A stretch of 64,000 bases of DNA. Origin: Brasenia schreberi (taxonomy: Eukaryota; Streptophyta; Magnoliopsida; Nymphaeales; Cabombaceae). Positions 35,852 to 47,260 of the stretch are shown here, in pieces. Every line of letters begins with the position of its first letter. Position 1 is the first letter of the stretch. The translations under genes and the position numbers were made by a program. Location of the stretch: assembly GCA_036023115.1 (NCBI GenBank), contig JAYKKT010000049.1, positions 1,178,001 to 1,242,000 on the forward strand, in the 5' to 3' direction. Below the pieces are notes generated by a model that did not search any database, was not told the DNA's origin, and saw only the letters and a list, made by a program, of their open reading frames with translations.

Positions 35852-36375
35852 TTAGACAAATGCACTCTTTGATCATAATCTGATCCAAGAGGATTTGAAT
35901 TCAGTTTACCTTCAGAAATTTACACTAACAGAAGTTAAATAATAGAAATATAAATATGATAACAAAAAATTAATTTGTCTTTAGCACTCCCCCTCAAGTT
36001 GGGTCCTGAATACTCAAAACACCTAACTTGTAGAGAGCTTTCTTTAGTCCACTTGCAGTAATAGGTTTTATAAGTATATCTATTAATTGGTCTTCAATAC
36101 GAATATGTATGATGTTGAAAATTCTTTCAGTAATCTTCTCTCTAATAAAATGGCAATCAAGTTCAATATGTTTTTGTTCTTTCATGGAATATAGGATTCG
36201 ATGCTATCTGAAGAGTAACCTTACTATCTATGAAAAAATTAATGGGAGTAGTCTTTCCTAGTTTGATTTCATTTAATAGAGATATAATCTATAAGCCCTC
36301 ACACATGCCAAGAGCTATTGCCTAATATTCAGCTTCTGCACTAGATCTGGCCACTACCATTTGTTTTTTACTCTT

Positions 36376-37204
36376 TCATGAAACAACATTACCTCCTATA
36401 CATACTATGTACCTTGAAGTGGATCTTCTGTCTTCTACTAAACCTGCCCAATTTGCATCCGAGTAAATTTCAATGTTCAAAGATGAATGTGGTCTAAATA
36501 CTAACCCGAGAGTGATGGACAATTTCAGATATCTGATAATATGGAACACCATGTTCATATGATGTCTAGATGATGAGTGCATCCATCTACTCACATAACT
36601 TACTATGAAACTAATATTTGACCTTGTGATTGTAAGATATATTAGCTTTCCCACTAATCTCTAATATCTATCCAAATCTTCATAAGGTTCTTCAGAATGT
36701 TCAGCAACTTTTTTTTGTACTTCAATAGGAATGATACATATCCGACAATCCTCCATCTTGGTTTCTTTCAATAGATCTAGAATATATTTGCGCTGACTTA
36801 AAAATAAACAATCATTACATCTAACAATTTATTCAAAGGAAATAATGGAGTTTTCCCAAGTCTTTCAAGTCAAACAAAGTATGTAACTCCTCTTTTAATG
36901 AAATAATTCCTTCCACGTCATCACCAGTAAGAATGATATCATCAACATATACAATCAAGAGAATTGTTTTCTTTCTCTGCTTAACAAACAATGTGTGATC
37001 ACTAATGTTGCGCTTGAAAACCAAGCTAAGTATTCCATCACTAAATTTCTCGAACCACACTAAAAGAAATTGCTTTAAACCATATATAAATTTCTTTAGT
37101 TTGCACACCTTATGTAGTACATTTTTGAGGTCATAACTCCAAGGTAAGTCCATAAAAATTTCCTCTATAAGATCTCCTTGGAGAAAAACATTCTTCACAT
37201 CCAA
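36376..37204 (-). pseudogene. Copia reverse transcriptase segment
   Basis: Minus-strand 37204-36833 encodes MDVKNVFLQGDLIEEIFMDL (motif with DVKNAFL), KLKKFIYGLKQ, and LLIVYVDDIILTGDDVEG with the YVDD catalytic site, then FDLKDLGKLHYFL. Frame 36654-36376 continues with GKLIYLTITRSNISFIVSYV and the RYLK and SDANWAG (AD-W) blocks, ending with the RST(S)RY motif of the RNase H junction. The pieces are in separate frames, so it is inactive. Confidence 0.85.
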
Positions 37205-37801
37205 CTATCGTAAATCCCATCTCTGATTAACTACTATGCTTAAAAGAATTTTGATTGAATTTAACTTTGCAACTGGAGCAAATATTTCTGTGTAGTTACT
37301 GAATTTAACTATTGTTCTATATTGCCATCAGATCTATACTTTATGGTAAATATCCATTTGTAGCCTATAATCTTTCTCTACGTTGGTAAATTTGTAAGTT
37401 CCCATGTCTGATTTCTTTCAAGAGTTGTAATTTCTTCCCTCGTAGTTGTTCTCCATTCTAATACTGGATAGCCTCTTCAAATATCTTTGGAATATAAGAT
37501 TTTTCTGCATTCATTATAAACAACTGATATTCTTTTGGATAATTAGTATAAAAAAACAGTTTCTGAATTGGATATTTAGTTGCTTCATGTTTTTCCTTTC
37601 GAAGAGCAATATGTAAATCATCTGAAATAATAGATGAAGTCAAAGGATTTACCAGAGTTGATGATAGAACTCATTGAGGAGAGTATCTTGATCAAGAGTA
37701 GCATTAGGACTTGGTAGAATTATCTTCCTTTCTCCTATTGAATAAGTACGTCATTCTCCCTGTTTAAAGTCCAGTTGTATAATAAGATATAAAATGTTCA
37801 T

Positions 37802-38161
37802 GTGTGTGTGCATGTCTTGGCCTGTAAGACTCGAATTGCACTTGCAAAAAATTTTCTATTATGCAGGGTTCAGAATTTTAGGTATGAGCAGGAAGTGTTG
37901 GACGGTGGTATGACACCAACAAATGTAGTCATGCGAATTCTGAACAATCAGTTCGGTGCACTGATCTGGATCTATGAGAAGGTTGGTCACCCAATTCCAA
38001 CCAGCCGAATTCAGCATGAACAACAACTTAGCTTTCTCAAAGCTTCACCCGATTCCAGCATGGTGGCCACTTACCATTTTGAGTCAGATGGACAACAACT
38101 TATCTTTCCTAGCCCTAATCAACCTCAACAAGTGGACAGCAACAAAGGAAAGGTAGTTTGA
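37802..38161 (+). CDS. Exon-like open frame of unknown function
   Basis: 119 open codons in less AT-rich DNA. An acceptor-like TATTATGCAG precedes 37867, after which the frame reads VQNFRYEQEVLDGGMTPTNV, VMRILNNQFGALIWIYEKVG and HPIPTSRIQHEQQLSFLKAS, ending in a Gln/Ser/Pro-rich tail. No domain recognised. A second overlapping frame (37974-38156) is probably a shadow. It may be a gene fragment carried by a transposon or part of an LTR element's gag. Confidence 0.3.
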   Translation: MCVHVLACKTRIALAKNFLLCRVQNFRYEQEVLDGGMTPTNVVMRILNNQFGALIWIYEKVGHPIPTSRIQHEQQLSFLKASPDSSMVATYHFESDGQQLIFPSPNQPQQVDSNKGKVV

Positions 38162-38458
38162 GCGAAATTTAGCAAGTGAAGGCCAACACTTACTATATCA
38201 TGTGTTGGACGACTTTGGCAAGTGGGTGTAGCAGTTTTGGCTAGCTTTGGTAGGCCATTAGATAGCACCTTATCAGTTAATTTCAGCAACTTTCAACAAG
38301 ACAACTTGCCATATACATTGGGCAAGTTGACTTACAAAGAACCATAGCAAAGAGGCAACTTATTGCCTATAAATGACTCTTAATGGGGGCTTCAAAGGCA
38401 TCCAGAATTGAGTTCCATCAATCATCGAGTCCAAGGATCTCATCATCCCACAATCTAA

Positions 38459-38516
38459 GAGAGGGAGAGAAAGAGAGAAAGAGAGAGAGAGAGAGAAAGA
38501 GAGAAAGGAGAGGGAG
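38459..38516. repeat. GA-rich simple repeat
   Basis: (GA)n/(GAAA)n tract. The Arg/Glu-rich and Leu/Ser-rich frames across it on the two strands are products of the repeat and not genes. Confidence 0.85.
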
Positions 38517-39824
38517 ACGGAGGTTCGCCTTTGCCAACCGTCGGCCACCATCTTCCGCTATAGGTCACTTCTTCTCTTGTTTTTCAATTATTATATTCTC
38601 TTATTTTATTAAAGTTAATGGGGTTATAATTAAGGAGCTCATGTTTCTATATTTATGTATTAATTAAGGATCATATGATGTCCCACCTCTTTTTCATTCA
38701 CATATTATCTGTTATATGATTAATTTTTTATTCTTTCTATTGTAACATATAATATAAGATCATATACCTCTTAATCCCTTCCATGCCTAGTATATAATTA
38801 TAATTTTATTATTTTGAATTGTTGAAGATTATTTTTAATTCGGACAAAAGCATGCACATATCTTCAAAAATTGAAAACATGTTTTCTACACTCTGTACAT
38901 GTTCAATAAACGATTTTTATTTATTTACCTCCTACTCCGAATGTTCTAAAATTTTGTATATCCAATATATACATACAGATACACTATAAATAAAATTATC
39001 AAGAATTTTAGGATTGTGCAACATCATAAATAAAATCAGAGAAGATTGAAAAATCAGAACAAATTCTGTAAAATTTATAGTTCTTATAACAGAGATTGGG
39101 TAAAAATCTCATATCTTTGTATATAGAACCAGTTTAGAAAAGTTTTTCAAGACTTTGTAATAGAGGTTGAGAATTTTGGAGATTTAGAAACTGTCTAAAA
39201 AAATTAGAAACAAGTCTCTGAAAACAGAACCAGTTTATATTTTTCAAGACTTACAATGTTTCTGAGTTAAGAAGTAAAATCACGATTTTTGTCAAACTTT
39301 TGGAATTGTAATTTGGTTTTGAAAACTTACTGGATCTCAAACGATTTTCAAAGCATATAGGCTGGCTCTTGAGTATCGGTTCAAGAAGGCCTACGTCGAA
39401 AAGAATTCACTTATCCAAAATCGTTACTAAAGTCAGAAATCAACTTTGTTAGTTTGATCAAACTAACTAGCACGCTTGTGCACACAACGTAGCCTATGAA
39501 TTTTGTTTCGAATCTCTATATAGACTTTGGAATAAAAATTAACATCTACATCTAGGTAGTATTGGCACGACAATAGAGGTAGGGGTGTGTGGTAAATTAG
39601 TCCCATCATCATCAAAGTATGAAATATTTTTATGAAATATCATGTCCATCATGACACAGCTCTTTCTTATTTAAGGGATCATAACACTTATATCCTTTCT
39701 AAGTAGATGAATATCTCAAGAAAATACACTTAACTACCCTAGCATCAAACTTGTCCCTTGCATTGTTGAAAATATGTATAAAGTAAATACATCCAAACAC
39801 CTTTAAAGGTATATGGAATTGTTT

Positions 39825-40800
39825 TTAAGTAGTACATAAAGAATGAAATGGAGAATCACCATTGAGAACATTACTGGGCATGCGATTTATGAAAAACACA
39901 ATAGTTAAGACAACTTCTCCCCAATAAATTTTTAGAATATTATTTCTGATTAACAAAGTTCTTGCAACTTCTAACATATGTTTATTCTTCTCTCGAAGAC
40001 CCCATTCTGTTGTGGATAGTATGGCCAAGACGTTTGATATAAAATCCCATGACTTAAAAAATAAGAATGTAGTAATTATGACATAAATTCTCCTCTATTA
40101 TCACTACGAATGACCTTAATAAGTAGCTGAAATTGAGTACGAATAAATTGATAATACACGGGTAGAATATTCTTCACTTCATCTTTGGTTTTCATGAGAT
40201 AGATCATAGTGAATCGTGTGCAATCATCTATAAATGAAATAAAATATTTGTAGCCACGTAAGGAAGTAATAGAGCATGAACCCCAAACATCAGAATGGAC
40301 AATTTCAAAAGGTTTTGAAGCTCAACTTTCATTCAAAGGAAATGGCACACGATAATTTTTAGCCTTTTGGCAAGTTTTACACTCCAAAATAAAATCCCTA
40401 TAACTTGAAAATTTAGGTAATATTATCCTAATTTTGGATAATGGAAGGTGTCCCAATCTTTGATGTCATAATGTTAAAGCTTCATTTTCTCTCTTTAGAA
40501 AGAATAGATTGTAGTGTTGTTTGTCTAATCTCCTCAAAGAAATAAAGTCTTTTTTTTGCACTATCTCGACCAAAGATCTTTCCCGTCCTCAGTTCCTGAA
40601 AAATACACCAATTAGAGTTGAAAGTTACTAGACAATGTAAGTCTTTGGTTAAGGCATGAACTCATAAAAGATTGATGGAAATATTTGGGACATGTAAAAC
40701 ATTTTTAAGGGTCCCAAAACTAGTAACTACTCCCTTTTCCCATAATAGGGGCGTTAGACCCATCGGCCAACTTAATTCCAATCCCTTCCTAAATTGCTTG
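39825..40800 (-). pseudogene. Copia integrase segment
   Basis: Minus-strand 40028-39825 encodes a block with ERGLREKNKHMLEVARTLL-type residues (here TEWGLREKNKHMLEVARTLL) and FFINRMPSNVLNGDSPF, the C-terminal part of the copia integrase core. To the right, 40080-40450 holds broken integrase core sequence. The catalytic D,D,E region is too damaged to assign residues. Confidence 0.7.
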
Positions 40801-42457
40801 ATAGTCGTAGAACAAGTCTTTCATGCCCACCATGTGGTCTGTTGAACTAGAGTCAACCACCTATATTCTAAAATCAGATGAAGGATTATTACCAAATGTC
40901 ATAAACGAGAAAGGATATGTCGTGGTAGTCTTTAAATCACTAGCAGAAGACATAGATGCAATGTTTGATTCATTTAATTTAGATCTAAAGTTCTTCAATT
41001 TTCTTCTTCATATCAGCCAAAACATTAGTCTCCATAGTCTATTTCTTAATGTGATCACTAAAATAAGTTTTGTTCTGTCGATTTTGATTATAATTAGGTT
41101 TACCCACTAATTCTCAACATGTCGCTTTCATATGTCGAGTCTTGCCACAATGTGAATAGGTTAGTTTATCTTTTTCATTTGAATTAAATTGAAATCTGCC
41201 TCTGCCGCGACCACCAAAGCCACCTCTACCTCTAAATCCTATAGTAGAAGTTGAGTTTTAACTCATAAATACAGTTGTATTTTGGTTGATTTTGACTTTT
41301 TTTTCTAATTGCTTCGATCCTCTTCTCACAAGAGCATGGAATAAACTGTACTCAACAATGGAAGCTCTTCTTTTCTTAGAATATTATTTTTTACTGTCTC
41401 ATACTCCAAAGAGATTCTCTATAAAAGATCGAACACTTTTCGTTCTTCAAATTCATCGTTCCTTTCCTTCATACAATTTTGGCATTTAGTTTTAGAATAA
41501 TACTATAACTCTTCCCATAAACTAATCACTAATGGACCTTCTCCCTTGTCGACATTTTCTAATCTTCTCCATAATTTCATACTTTTTTGCTATGTTTCAC
41601 AAAATCTAAGAACATAAACGTGTTTCCAATTGATGATGTCATAGATTGAATGAGTCAAGCGCTGACTAATGAATTTTCCTTATACCATTTGCGGTACGAA
41701 TTATCATTTACATCAGGCATGAAAATATCTCCAACCAAATATTTTCATCGCCCCCTTGCCATCATGGCTAGTTCTATAGATCTAGCCCATTGAAGGTAGC
41801 TTCTCCTATCTAGCTTTAAGCTAGTGATCTGAAATCCAACATCTTTATCTGAAGAGGGATTTTTCCCACTTTCTACACACTTCTCTTTACCAGACATGGT
41901 AATCGCCTCCTGTTTTTAGGGTTGAGATATTACTTTTTTGGTTTTGAGAAGAAAACCTTTCAACTTTACTGCAATTTCTTTTTCGGAATGAATGATTCTT
42001 GAAATGTCACTCACTTGATCCAATGATTCTTGGGCAACACCTGATAAGCTATGCCCAAATCCTGTTTTTTCCTTGTAGATGGCTGCAAATGCATGTCAAT
42101 CTTACATACAGGGCTTTGATATCATGTTAAATATCATCTCAATAAATAAGAAAATCAATAAACTACAAATCAGCAACACATCTAGAAATGAGGTTCAGCG
42201 GCTTCTCTTGATGTCATGCTCTTCTTCTCTCTTATTTCATTCTGTTACTTAAAATCGATTAAAATTAGGGTATTTTAAGTACATACTTATAACTTTGAAA
42301 GATGAAAATACCTTTAATTTATAATCCTAATGCTAGACGGATCATCTTGGATTAGAACCTGATCTAAGAGGATGTTAATTCAGTTTACCTTTAGAAATTT
42401 AAACTAACAGAAGTTAAATAACAGAAATATAAATACGATAACAAAATTAATTTGTCT

Positions 42458-44690
42458 TCAATAATATGATTAAGACCCAATTTGAAACTAATATCAAAAT
42501 CTTAAGAACCGACTCTAGGGGTGAATATCTCTTAAATGACTTCAAAAATTATCTTGAAGAAAATGAAATTTGGCATAAAAGATAATGTACCAAAGCTCCT
42601 CAACAAAATGGTTTAGTTAAAGGAAAACATAGGCATATTATTAAAACTACTAGATTTTATTGTTAACTAGTAAAGTTACCAAACATTTGTGGGCCGAAGC
42701 TGCTCTAACTTTCGTATATTTGATAAATAGGATGCCATCATCCAAACTTAAAAGTTGTTCTCCTATAGAAAAATTGTATTCAAATAAACCTAGTTATGAT
42801 CGGTTGAAAGTTTTTGAATATAAGTGTTATATTTATACCAATAAGAATGATAAATTAAGTTCAAGGCCATTAAATATGTTTTCTTGGGCATGGTATTGAG
42901 AAAAGGGGTATAGATGTTATAACCCAAAGAAGATAAACTTTATCCGTTTAGAGATGTCAAACTATGAATGTTATTATAGAAATGAGTATTAAAGCACATA
43001 AGATAGTTTTTGGATGAAATTTAGAGACCTTGAAACTAGAGAAGATATCCTAAGACCCTTTGAACATCATTATGCAAGGAGGAATAGAGAAAATGATAAT
43101 GTTTCTAGCAAAAGAATCATAAAACTCCTTCAAAGATTTGTGTCTTATGAATCATTTCAACCATTACATGGAAACCATATCGAGTATCCTTGGACCTAGT
43201 CATTATGAACAAGCAAAAAATAACTTATAATGGAGGAAAGTTATGAATGTTGAATTAGAAGCTCTAGAAAAAATTTGTACTTGTGATATTGTTTTGAAAC
43301 CCAAAGAAACCCAAACAAAAAAAAAATTATTTGTTGTAGATGGGTCTATAAGGTCAAAACTTATAGTGATGGTTCTATTGAAAGGTATAAAGCAATACTT
43401 GTTGCTAAGGGGTACTCTCAAGAATACGGGATTGAATATAAGGAAATTTTTGTGCTCGTTGCTCATATGAGTATTGTTTGTATTTTGATTTTGATTTATG
43501 CAATTAAAGAATGGGATATATATGAATTGGATGTTAAAATGCTTTTTTAAATGAAAATCTTAATGAAGAAATCTATATGCCTCCCTCTCCAAGAGTCATT
43601 ATTCTAAGTAACTATGTTCTTAAATTAAAAAAACTCTAAATGGACTCAAATAAGCTCCTAAGGCTTGGTTTGATAGATTTCAAGATTTTATGCATGCACA
43701 AAATTTTCGTTCTTATTATATGACATTGTTTTGTTTGTAAGAAAAACTAATGCAGATATTGTGATCCTATGATATGATCATCACTGAAAATGGGATATTA
43801 CAAATTAAAAGAGATTTGCATAAAAAATTTGAAATGAAATATGTCGGACTCGTTAGTTACTGCTTGAGAATGGAAGTAACCCATAATAACAGATGTTATT
43901 TTATGTCATAAACAAAATTTGCTAGTGATATTGTTAAAAGGTTATGTTTGAAAGATGACAAGAAAGTGAGCATGCCAAAGGTGATGGGGATCAAACTAAG
44001 AATCACAAATTGAGAAAAATTAGAGGATCCCACTCCCTATAGACATATGATAGGAGTTTTGACGTATCTTACTATCATTCGACCAGACAAAACACACGTA
44101 GTACATATGGCAAGTCATTTTTAACACGCTCCCACCAATATACACATGAGTGTTGTCATGCAGATTATGAGATATATAAAGGATACACTTGAAGGACCAT
44201 TCTAACCTCATCATCTTCATTTAAATTAATTGCTTACATTGATGCTAGTTGGGGTAGGAATGTTAATGATAATCATTCTATTATTAGATTTTGTGTATTT
44301 TTAGGTGATTTCCTAATTTTTTTGAGATACAAGCAACAAAAGGTGTCTTTATCGTCTATAGAGACAGAATATAGTCTTGACCACCACAACAACTAAGTTA
44401 TCTTAGATCATTGCACTTCTAGCAGACATGGAGGTTGCCCTAGAAGACTCTACAAAATTGTTTTGTGGTAATAAAAGTATCATCTATATTGCTTCAAATG
44501 ATACATTTTATGAAAGAACTAAACATATTGAGATGTACTATCATTATATTTGGAAGGAATACTTGAAGAAAAGATTGACTTTATAATATGTTTCTTTAGA
44601 GCTATGGTTGATAGATTTTTTCACTAAGTCTTTGTCAGCCCCTAGATTTATATTTTTGTCAAACAAACTTTTGATATATATATACAGCAA
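42458..44690 (+). pseudogene. Copia integrase, RT and RNase H of the plus-strand element
   Basis: This resumes the element begun at 34272. In order: integrase IKILRTDSRGEYLLNDFKNY and KAPQQNGLVKGKHRHIIKTT near 42500-42640 (the RSDxGxE and PQQNGxxE blocks), 42660-42899 with LWAEAALTFVYLINRMPSSK; RT pieces near 43200-43500 and 43640-43680 (LKxAPKAWFDRF); a late RT block DPTPYRHMIGVLTYLTIIRP near 44020-44085; RNase H near 44340-44580 with LSSIETEYS and ERTKHIEMYYHYI. Stops throughout. The strand and family match the gag at 34.8 kb. Confidence 0.85.
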
Positions 44691-44785
44691 GTTTGACAAA
44701 AATAATAAGGTAACTAGGTCAGTAGGGCCCAACAGGTCCACCAAGGGGGTTCCTAGGAGAGACAGGAATCACTTGACTCACAAGA
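44691..44785 (+). repeat. Truncated 3' LTR of the plus-strand copia
   Basis: AATAAGGTAACTAGGTCAGTAGGGCC... and AGGTCCACCAAGGGGGT align with the 5' LTR (34301-34345). It starts TTTGACAAAA and is cut off about 95 bp in by the RTE LINE that follows. An imperfect inverted TTTGTCAAAC/GTTTGACAAA pair lies just before it (44655-44700). Confidence 0.6.
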
Positions 44786-46250
44786 CTATTTAATGAAATA
44801 TGGAGAAACCAAAAGATGTCTTACGAATGGAGAGCGACCCTAATTCCCATCTTCAAGAACAAGGAAGACATTCAGAGTTGTATGAATTATCGAGGTATCG
44901 AGTTAATAAAATATGGAGAACCCAAAAGATGTCCGAGGAATGGAGAGCGAGTACACTTTATACCCATATATAAGAACAATGGAGAAATTTAAAATTGTGC
45001 AACTTATTGAGGTATCAAGTTAATAAGCTATAGTATGAAGTTATGAGAAAGAATTATCGAATATAGGTTAAGATAGGTATTGAGTACAACAAAGAACCAA
45101 TTCGGATTCATACCCGCTAGATCTACTATTGAAGTGATTCACCTATTGAGATGTCTTATGAAATATTTTAGAGAAAAAAGGAATCTTTACATGATATTTA
45201 TTGATATAAAAAAAGCTTACGATAGCATGCCAAGAGATGTTCTTTAGAGAACATTGGAAAAGGGAGATATCTCATTAACATATATAAATCTTATAAGAGA
45301 CATATACGATGATGCAAAAACTTGTGTGAGGATTTACGAAAGAATCACACACTTCTTTGAAGTTTATATTGGGTTACATTAGGGATCAGCTTTAAGTCAA
45401 TATTTATTTATATTGGTAAGTGATGAGTTAACAAAACATATTCAAGATGAAGTACCTTGGTGTATGTTATTTGGATATGTCATTGAATTAGTGGATGAGC
45501 CTAAGGAAAAAGTTAACAGGAAATTAGAACTTTGGAGAGAAATATAAAGTAAAAGCTTTCAACTTAATAGAACAAAGACATAATATATGGAATGTAAGTT
45601 GATCATTTGGGTACTTCAAAGAACATAAAAATTAAGATTGGCACACACATTACATCCCTCACAAGGAAAATTTTAAATGCCTAGTGTGAATTTTTCAAAG
45701 TGACGGAAAAATTGATGGAGATATTACACATAAAATTAATGTCGGTTGGTTAAAATAGAGAGAAGCATAAGGTATTTTATGTGATAAGAAGATATCATTT
45801 CTGGTGAAAGGTAAATATTATAGAACAATTAGACTTGCTATGTTTTAGGGCACTAAGTGTTGGTAAATTAATTATCAACATGTGTAAAAGATGTCTATAG
45901 CAAAAATAAAGATGCTAAGATGGATGAGCATACAAGGAAAGACTGCATACATAATGAGGTTATTAGAAACAAATTTAGAGTAGCAACAATAGAGGATAAA
46001 ATGAGAGAAAATCGTTTAAGATGGTTTAGACATGTAGAAAGACGACTCAAGGATGCTCTTGCAAGAATATATGAAAACTAGATTGTGAAACTGTTAAAAG
46101 AGGAAGAAGACGACCACCAAAGTGTTGGAAAGAAAAAATAAAGAATGATGTAGTTTATATTTAGTTAAAACACATGATAGGGCCCTGTGAAAACAAACAA
46201 TCCATGTAGCCGATCCCATCTAGTATGAGAAAAGACTTAGTTGTTGTTGT
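44786..46250 (+). mobile_element. RTE LINE, 5'-truncated, decayed (copy F)
   Basis: It begins at the NEIWRNQKM...WRATLIPIFKNKEDIQ block of RT, followed by QFGFIPARSTIEVIHLLRCL (the family has PGRSTIE), MIFIDIKKAYDSMPRDVL (motif A), ALSQYLFILV (motif B), CMLFGYVIELV (motif C, GYV for ADD), then the C-terminal and 3' UTR parts, ending GTAGCCGATCCCATC...TTAG(TTG)3 at 46250. The first about 117 bp are duplicated in tandem (44790-44906 and 44907-45028). Confidence 0.85.
44790..45028 (+). repeat. Imperfect tandem duplication at the start of RTE copy F
   Basis: Two successive versions of the same RT segment: AAATATGGAGAA(A/C)CC AAAAGATGTC...GAATGGAGAGCGA... to ...GAGGTATC(G/A)AGTTAAT. They differ at many sites, so the duplication is either old or joins two different RTE copies end to end. 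Confidence 0.75.
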
Positions 46251-46535
46251 ATATATGCATATAAATTAATCATAAACATAGTTTAAAATGAGAATCATAT
46301 GATTCATATATTTAACATATGCTTATTCTCTTTTATGTTGTATAATATTATTAATTGATCATATGCTTCATGAAATTCACACACACACGAACATAAGAGC
46401 ATAAGTTATACCATAACAAGATATATTCATATTAAAACATCAAGATTCAAGCACATGAGAGAAATGATGAATAAATATTAGCTCTTAAGTCTCAAATTGA
46501 TAACAACCAACAATTCGCTAAATTAAATAATGTTA
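46251..46535. other. No gene seen
   Basis: AT-rich spacer between two RTE fragments; nothing recognised. Confidence 0.45.
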
Positions 46536-46539
46536 TATG

Positions 46540-46761
46540 GTGGGTTCATTTCTTTCCAACACTTTTGTTGTCGTCTTCTTCCTCTGTTAACATTTTTACA
46601 ATATAGTTTTTTATATTTTCTTATGGGAGAACCTTTGGTCATCTTTCTACTTGTCCAAATTATTTTAAACGATTTCTGCTTGTTTTAACCTCTATTGATA
46701 TCACTATCAATTTATTTCTAATAGCCTCATTATGTATACATTTTTTCTTATGTGACCACTT
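46540..46761 (-). mobile_element. RTE LINE fragment (copy G)
   Basis: It matches the plus-strand text of the RTE C-terminus at 27540-27770 (TTTCTTTCCAACACTTTTGT, then GTCGTC..., CTATTGATATCACT..., CCTCATTATGTATAC). Its edges end at the AT-rich spacer on the left and at the copia LTR start on the right. Confidence 0.75.
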
Positions 46762-47260
46762 TGTTGCTTTTTATAGCTACCATACTTCACACACAATATT
46801 GAGGAGAAGATGAACTTGGGTTGGCGTCCAACCTCTTGCTATTGCAATGAAAACGATGCTTCAATATAGCAGTGAAAGACCGATGAATAAATATTACCAC
46901 AAAGTGACTATCGCAAAGCCTTAAAAAGAACTATAATCACATTCAAGTGCAACGAAGGCACATCAAAAGTAACGGAAGATCAATGTTATTAATTATCCAC
47001 ACAAAAATTATTTATAGAGTATGTACATGGGAGATTTTATAGAGGAAAAAGGGAGAGAAGAGAAAGATGAAAGGCATCCCAGTCAACCCCCAACGGCTAG
47101 ATGGATTAGTCGTTGGGGGCCTTGGTAGCCGTTAGGGCCTGGCGCTAGGGGCCTTGCAGTCAGGCTCTTTTGGACAGGACCCGACTATCCCTAGTGATCT
47201 CGGGTCTTGTTATACATTGACTGAAAAGAAAAATAGAAAATAGAAAAATATATCTTAACA
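46762..47260 (-). repeat. 3' LTR of a minus-strand copia element (left edge tentative)
   Basis: The right edge ...ATCTTAACA is followed by CCCCCTCAAACTT, the reverse complement of a polypurine tract AAGTTTGAGGGGG. The left edge TGTTGC at 46762 is chosen because the RTE fragment stops there. Inside is a GC-rich CAACGGCTAG...TCGTTGGGGG inverted-repeat region resembling the LTR at 34.37-34.46 kb. Confidence 0.6.

Larger units (their letters stand above)
37790..39555 (+). other. Foreign, LTR-like block inserted in the minus-strand copia
   Basis: Copia integrase/RT homology stops near 37780 and resumes near 39570. The interval includes an exon-like open frame (37802-38161), a TATA-like CCTATAAATGACTC at about 38370, a GA-rich run (38459-38516) and a long AT-rich tail. 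A TATA followed by a purine/pyrimidine leader is typical of an LTR R/U5 region. No terminal repeats or target duplication were identified, so the identity is unsettled. Confidence 0.4.
35852..42457 (-). mobile_element. Ty1/copia element on the minus strand, nested in the plus-strand copia
   Basis: Minus-strand order from right to left: 5' LTR (about 42457-42133), primer-binding site (reverse complement near 42114-42131, GGCTTTGATATCATG), decayed gag (about 41900-41100), integrase region (about 40800-39830), a 1.8-kb foreign insertion, RT (about 37760-36380) and RNase H/tail (about 36340-35994), then a partial 3' LTR (about 35985-35852). The two LTRs share AATTCAGTTTACCTT(C/T)AGAAA and ACTAACAGAAGTTAAATAA blocks. 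The 3' LTR lacks its outer part. Many stops. Confidence 0.8.

Noticed and set aside
38360..38667. Arg/Glu-rich and Leu/Ser-rich frames on opposite strands
   Set aside because: Both derive from the GA-rich simple repeat.
34272..44785. Endogenous plant pararetrovirus
   Set aside because: All reverse transcriptase here has copia (YVDD with the copia gene order), RTE or L1 motifs, with LTRs and integrase; no movement or coat protein block was seen.
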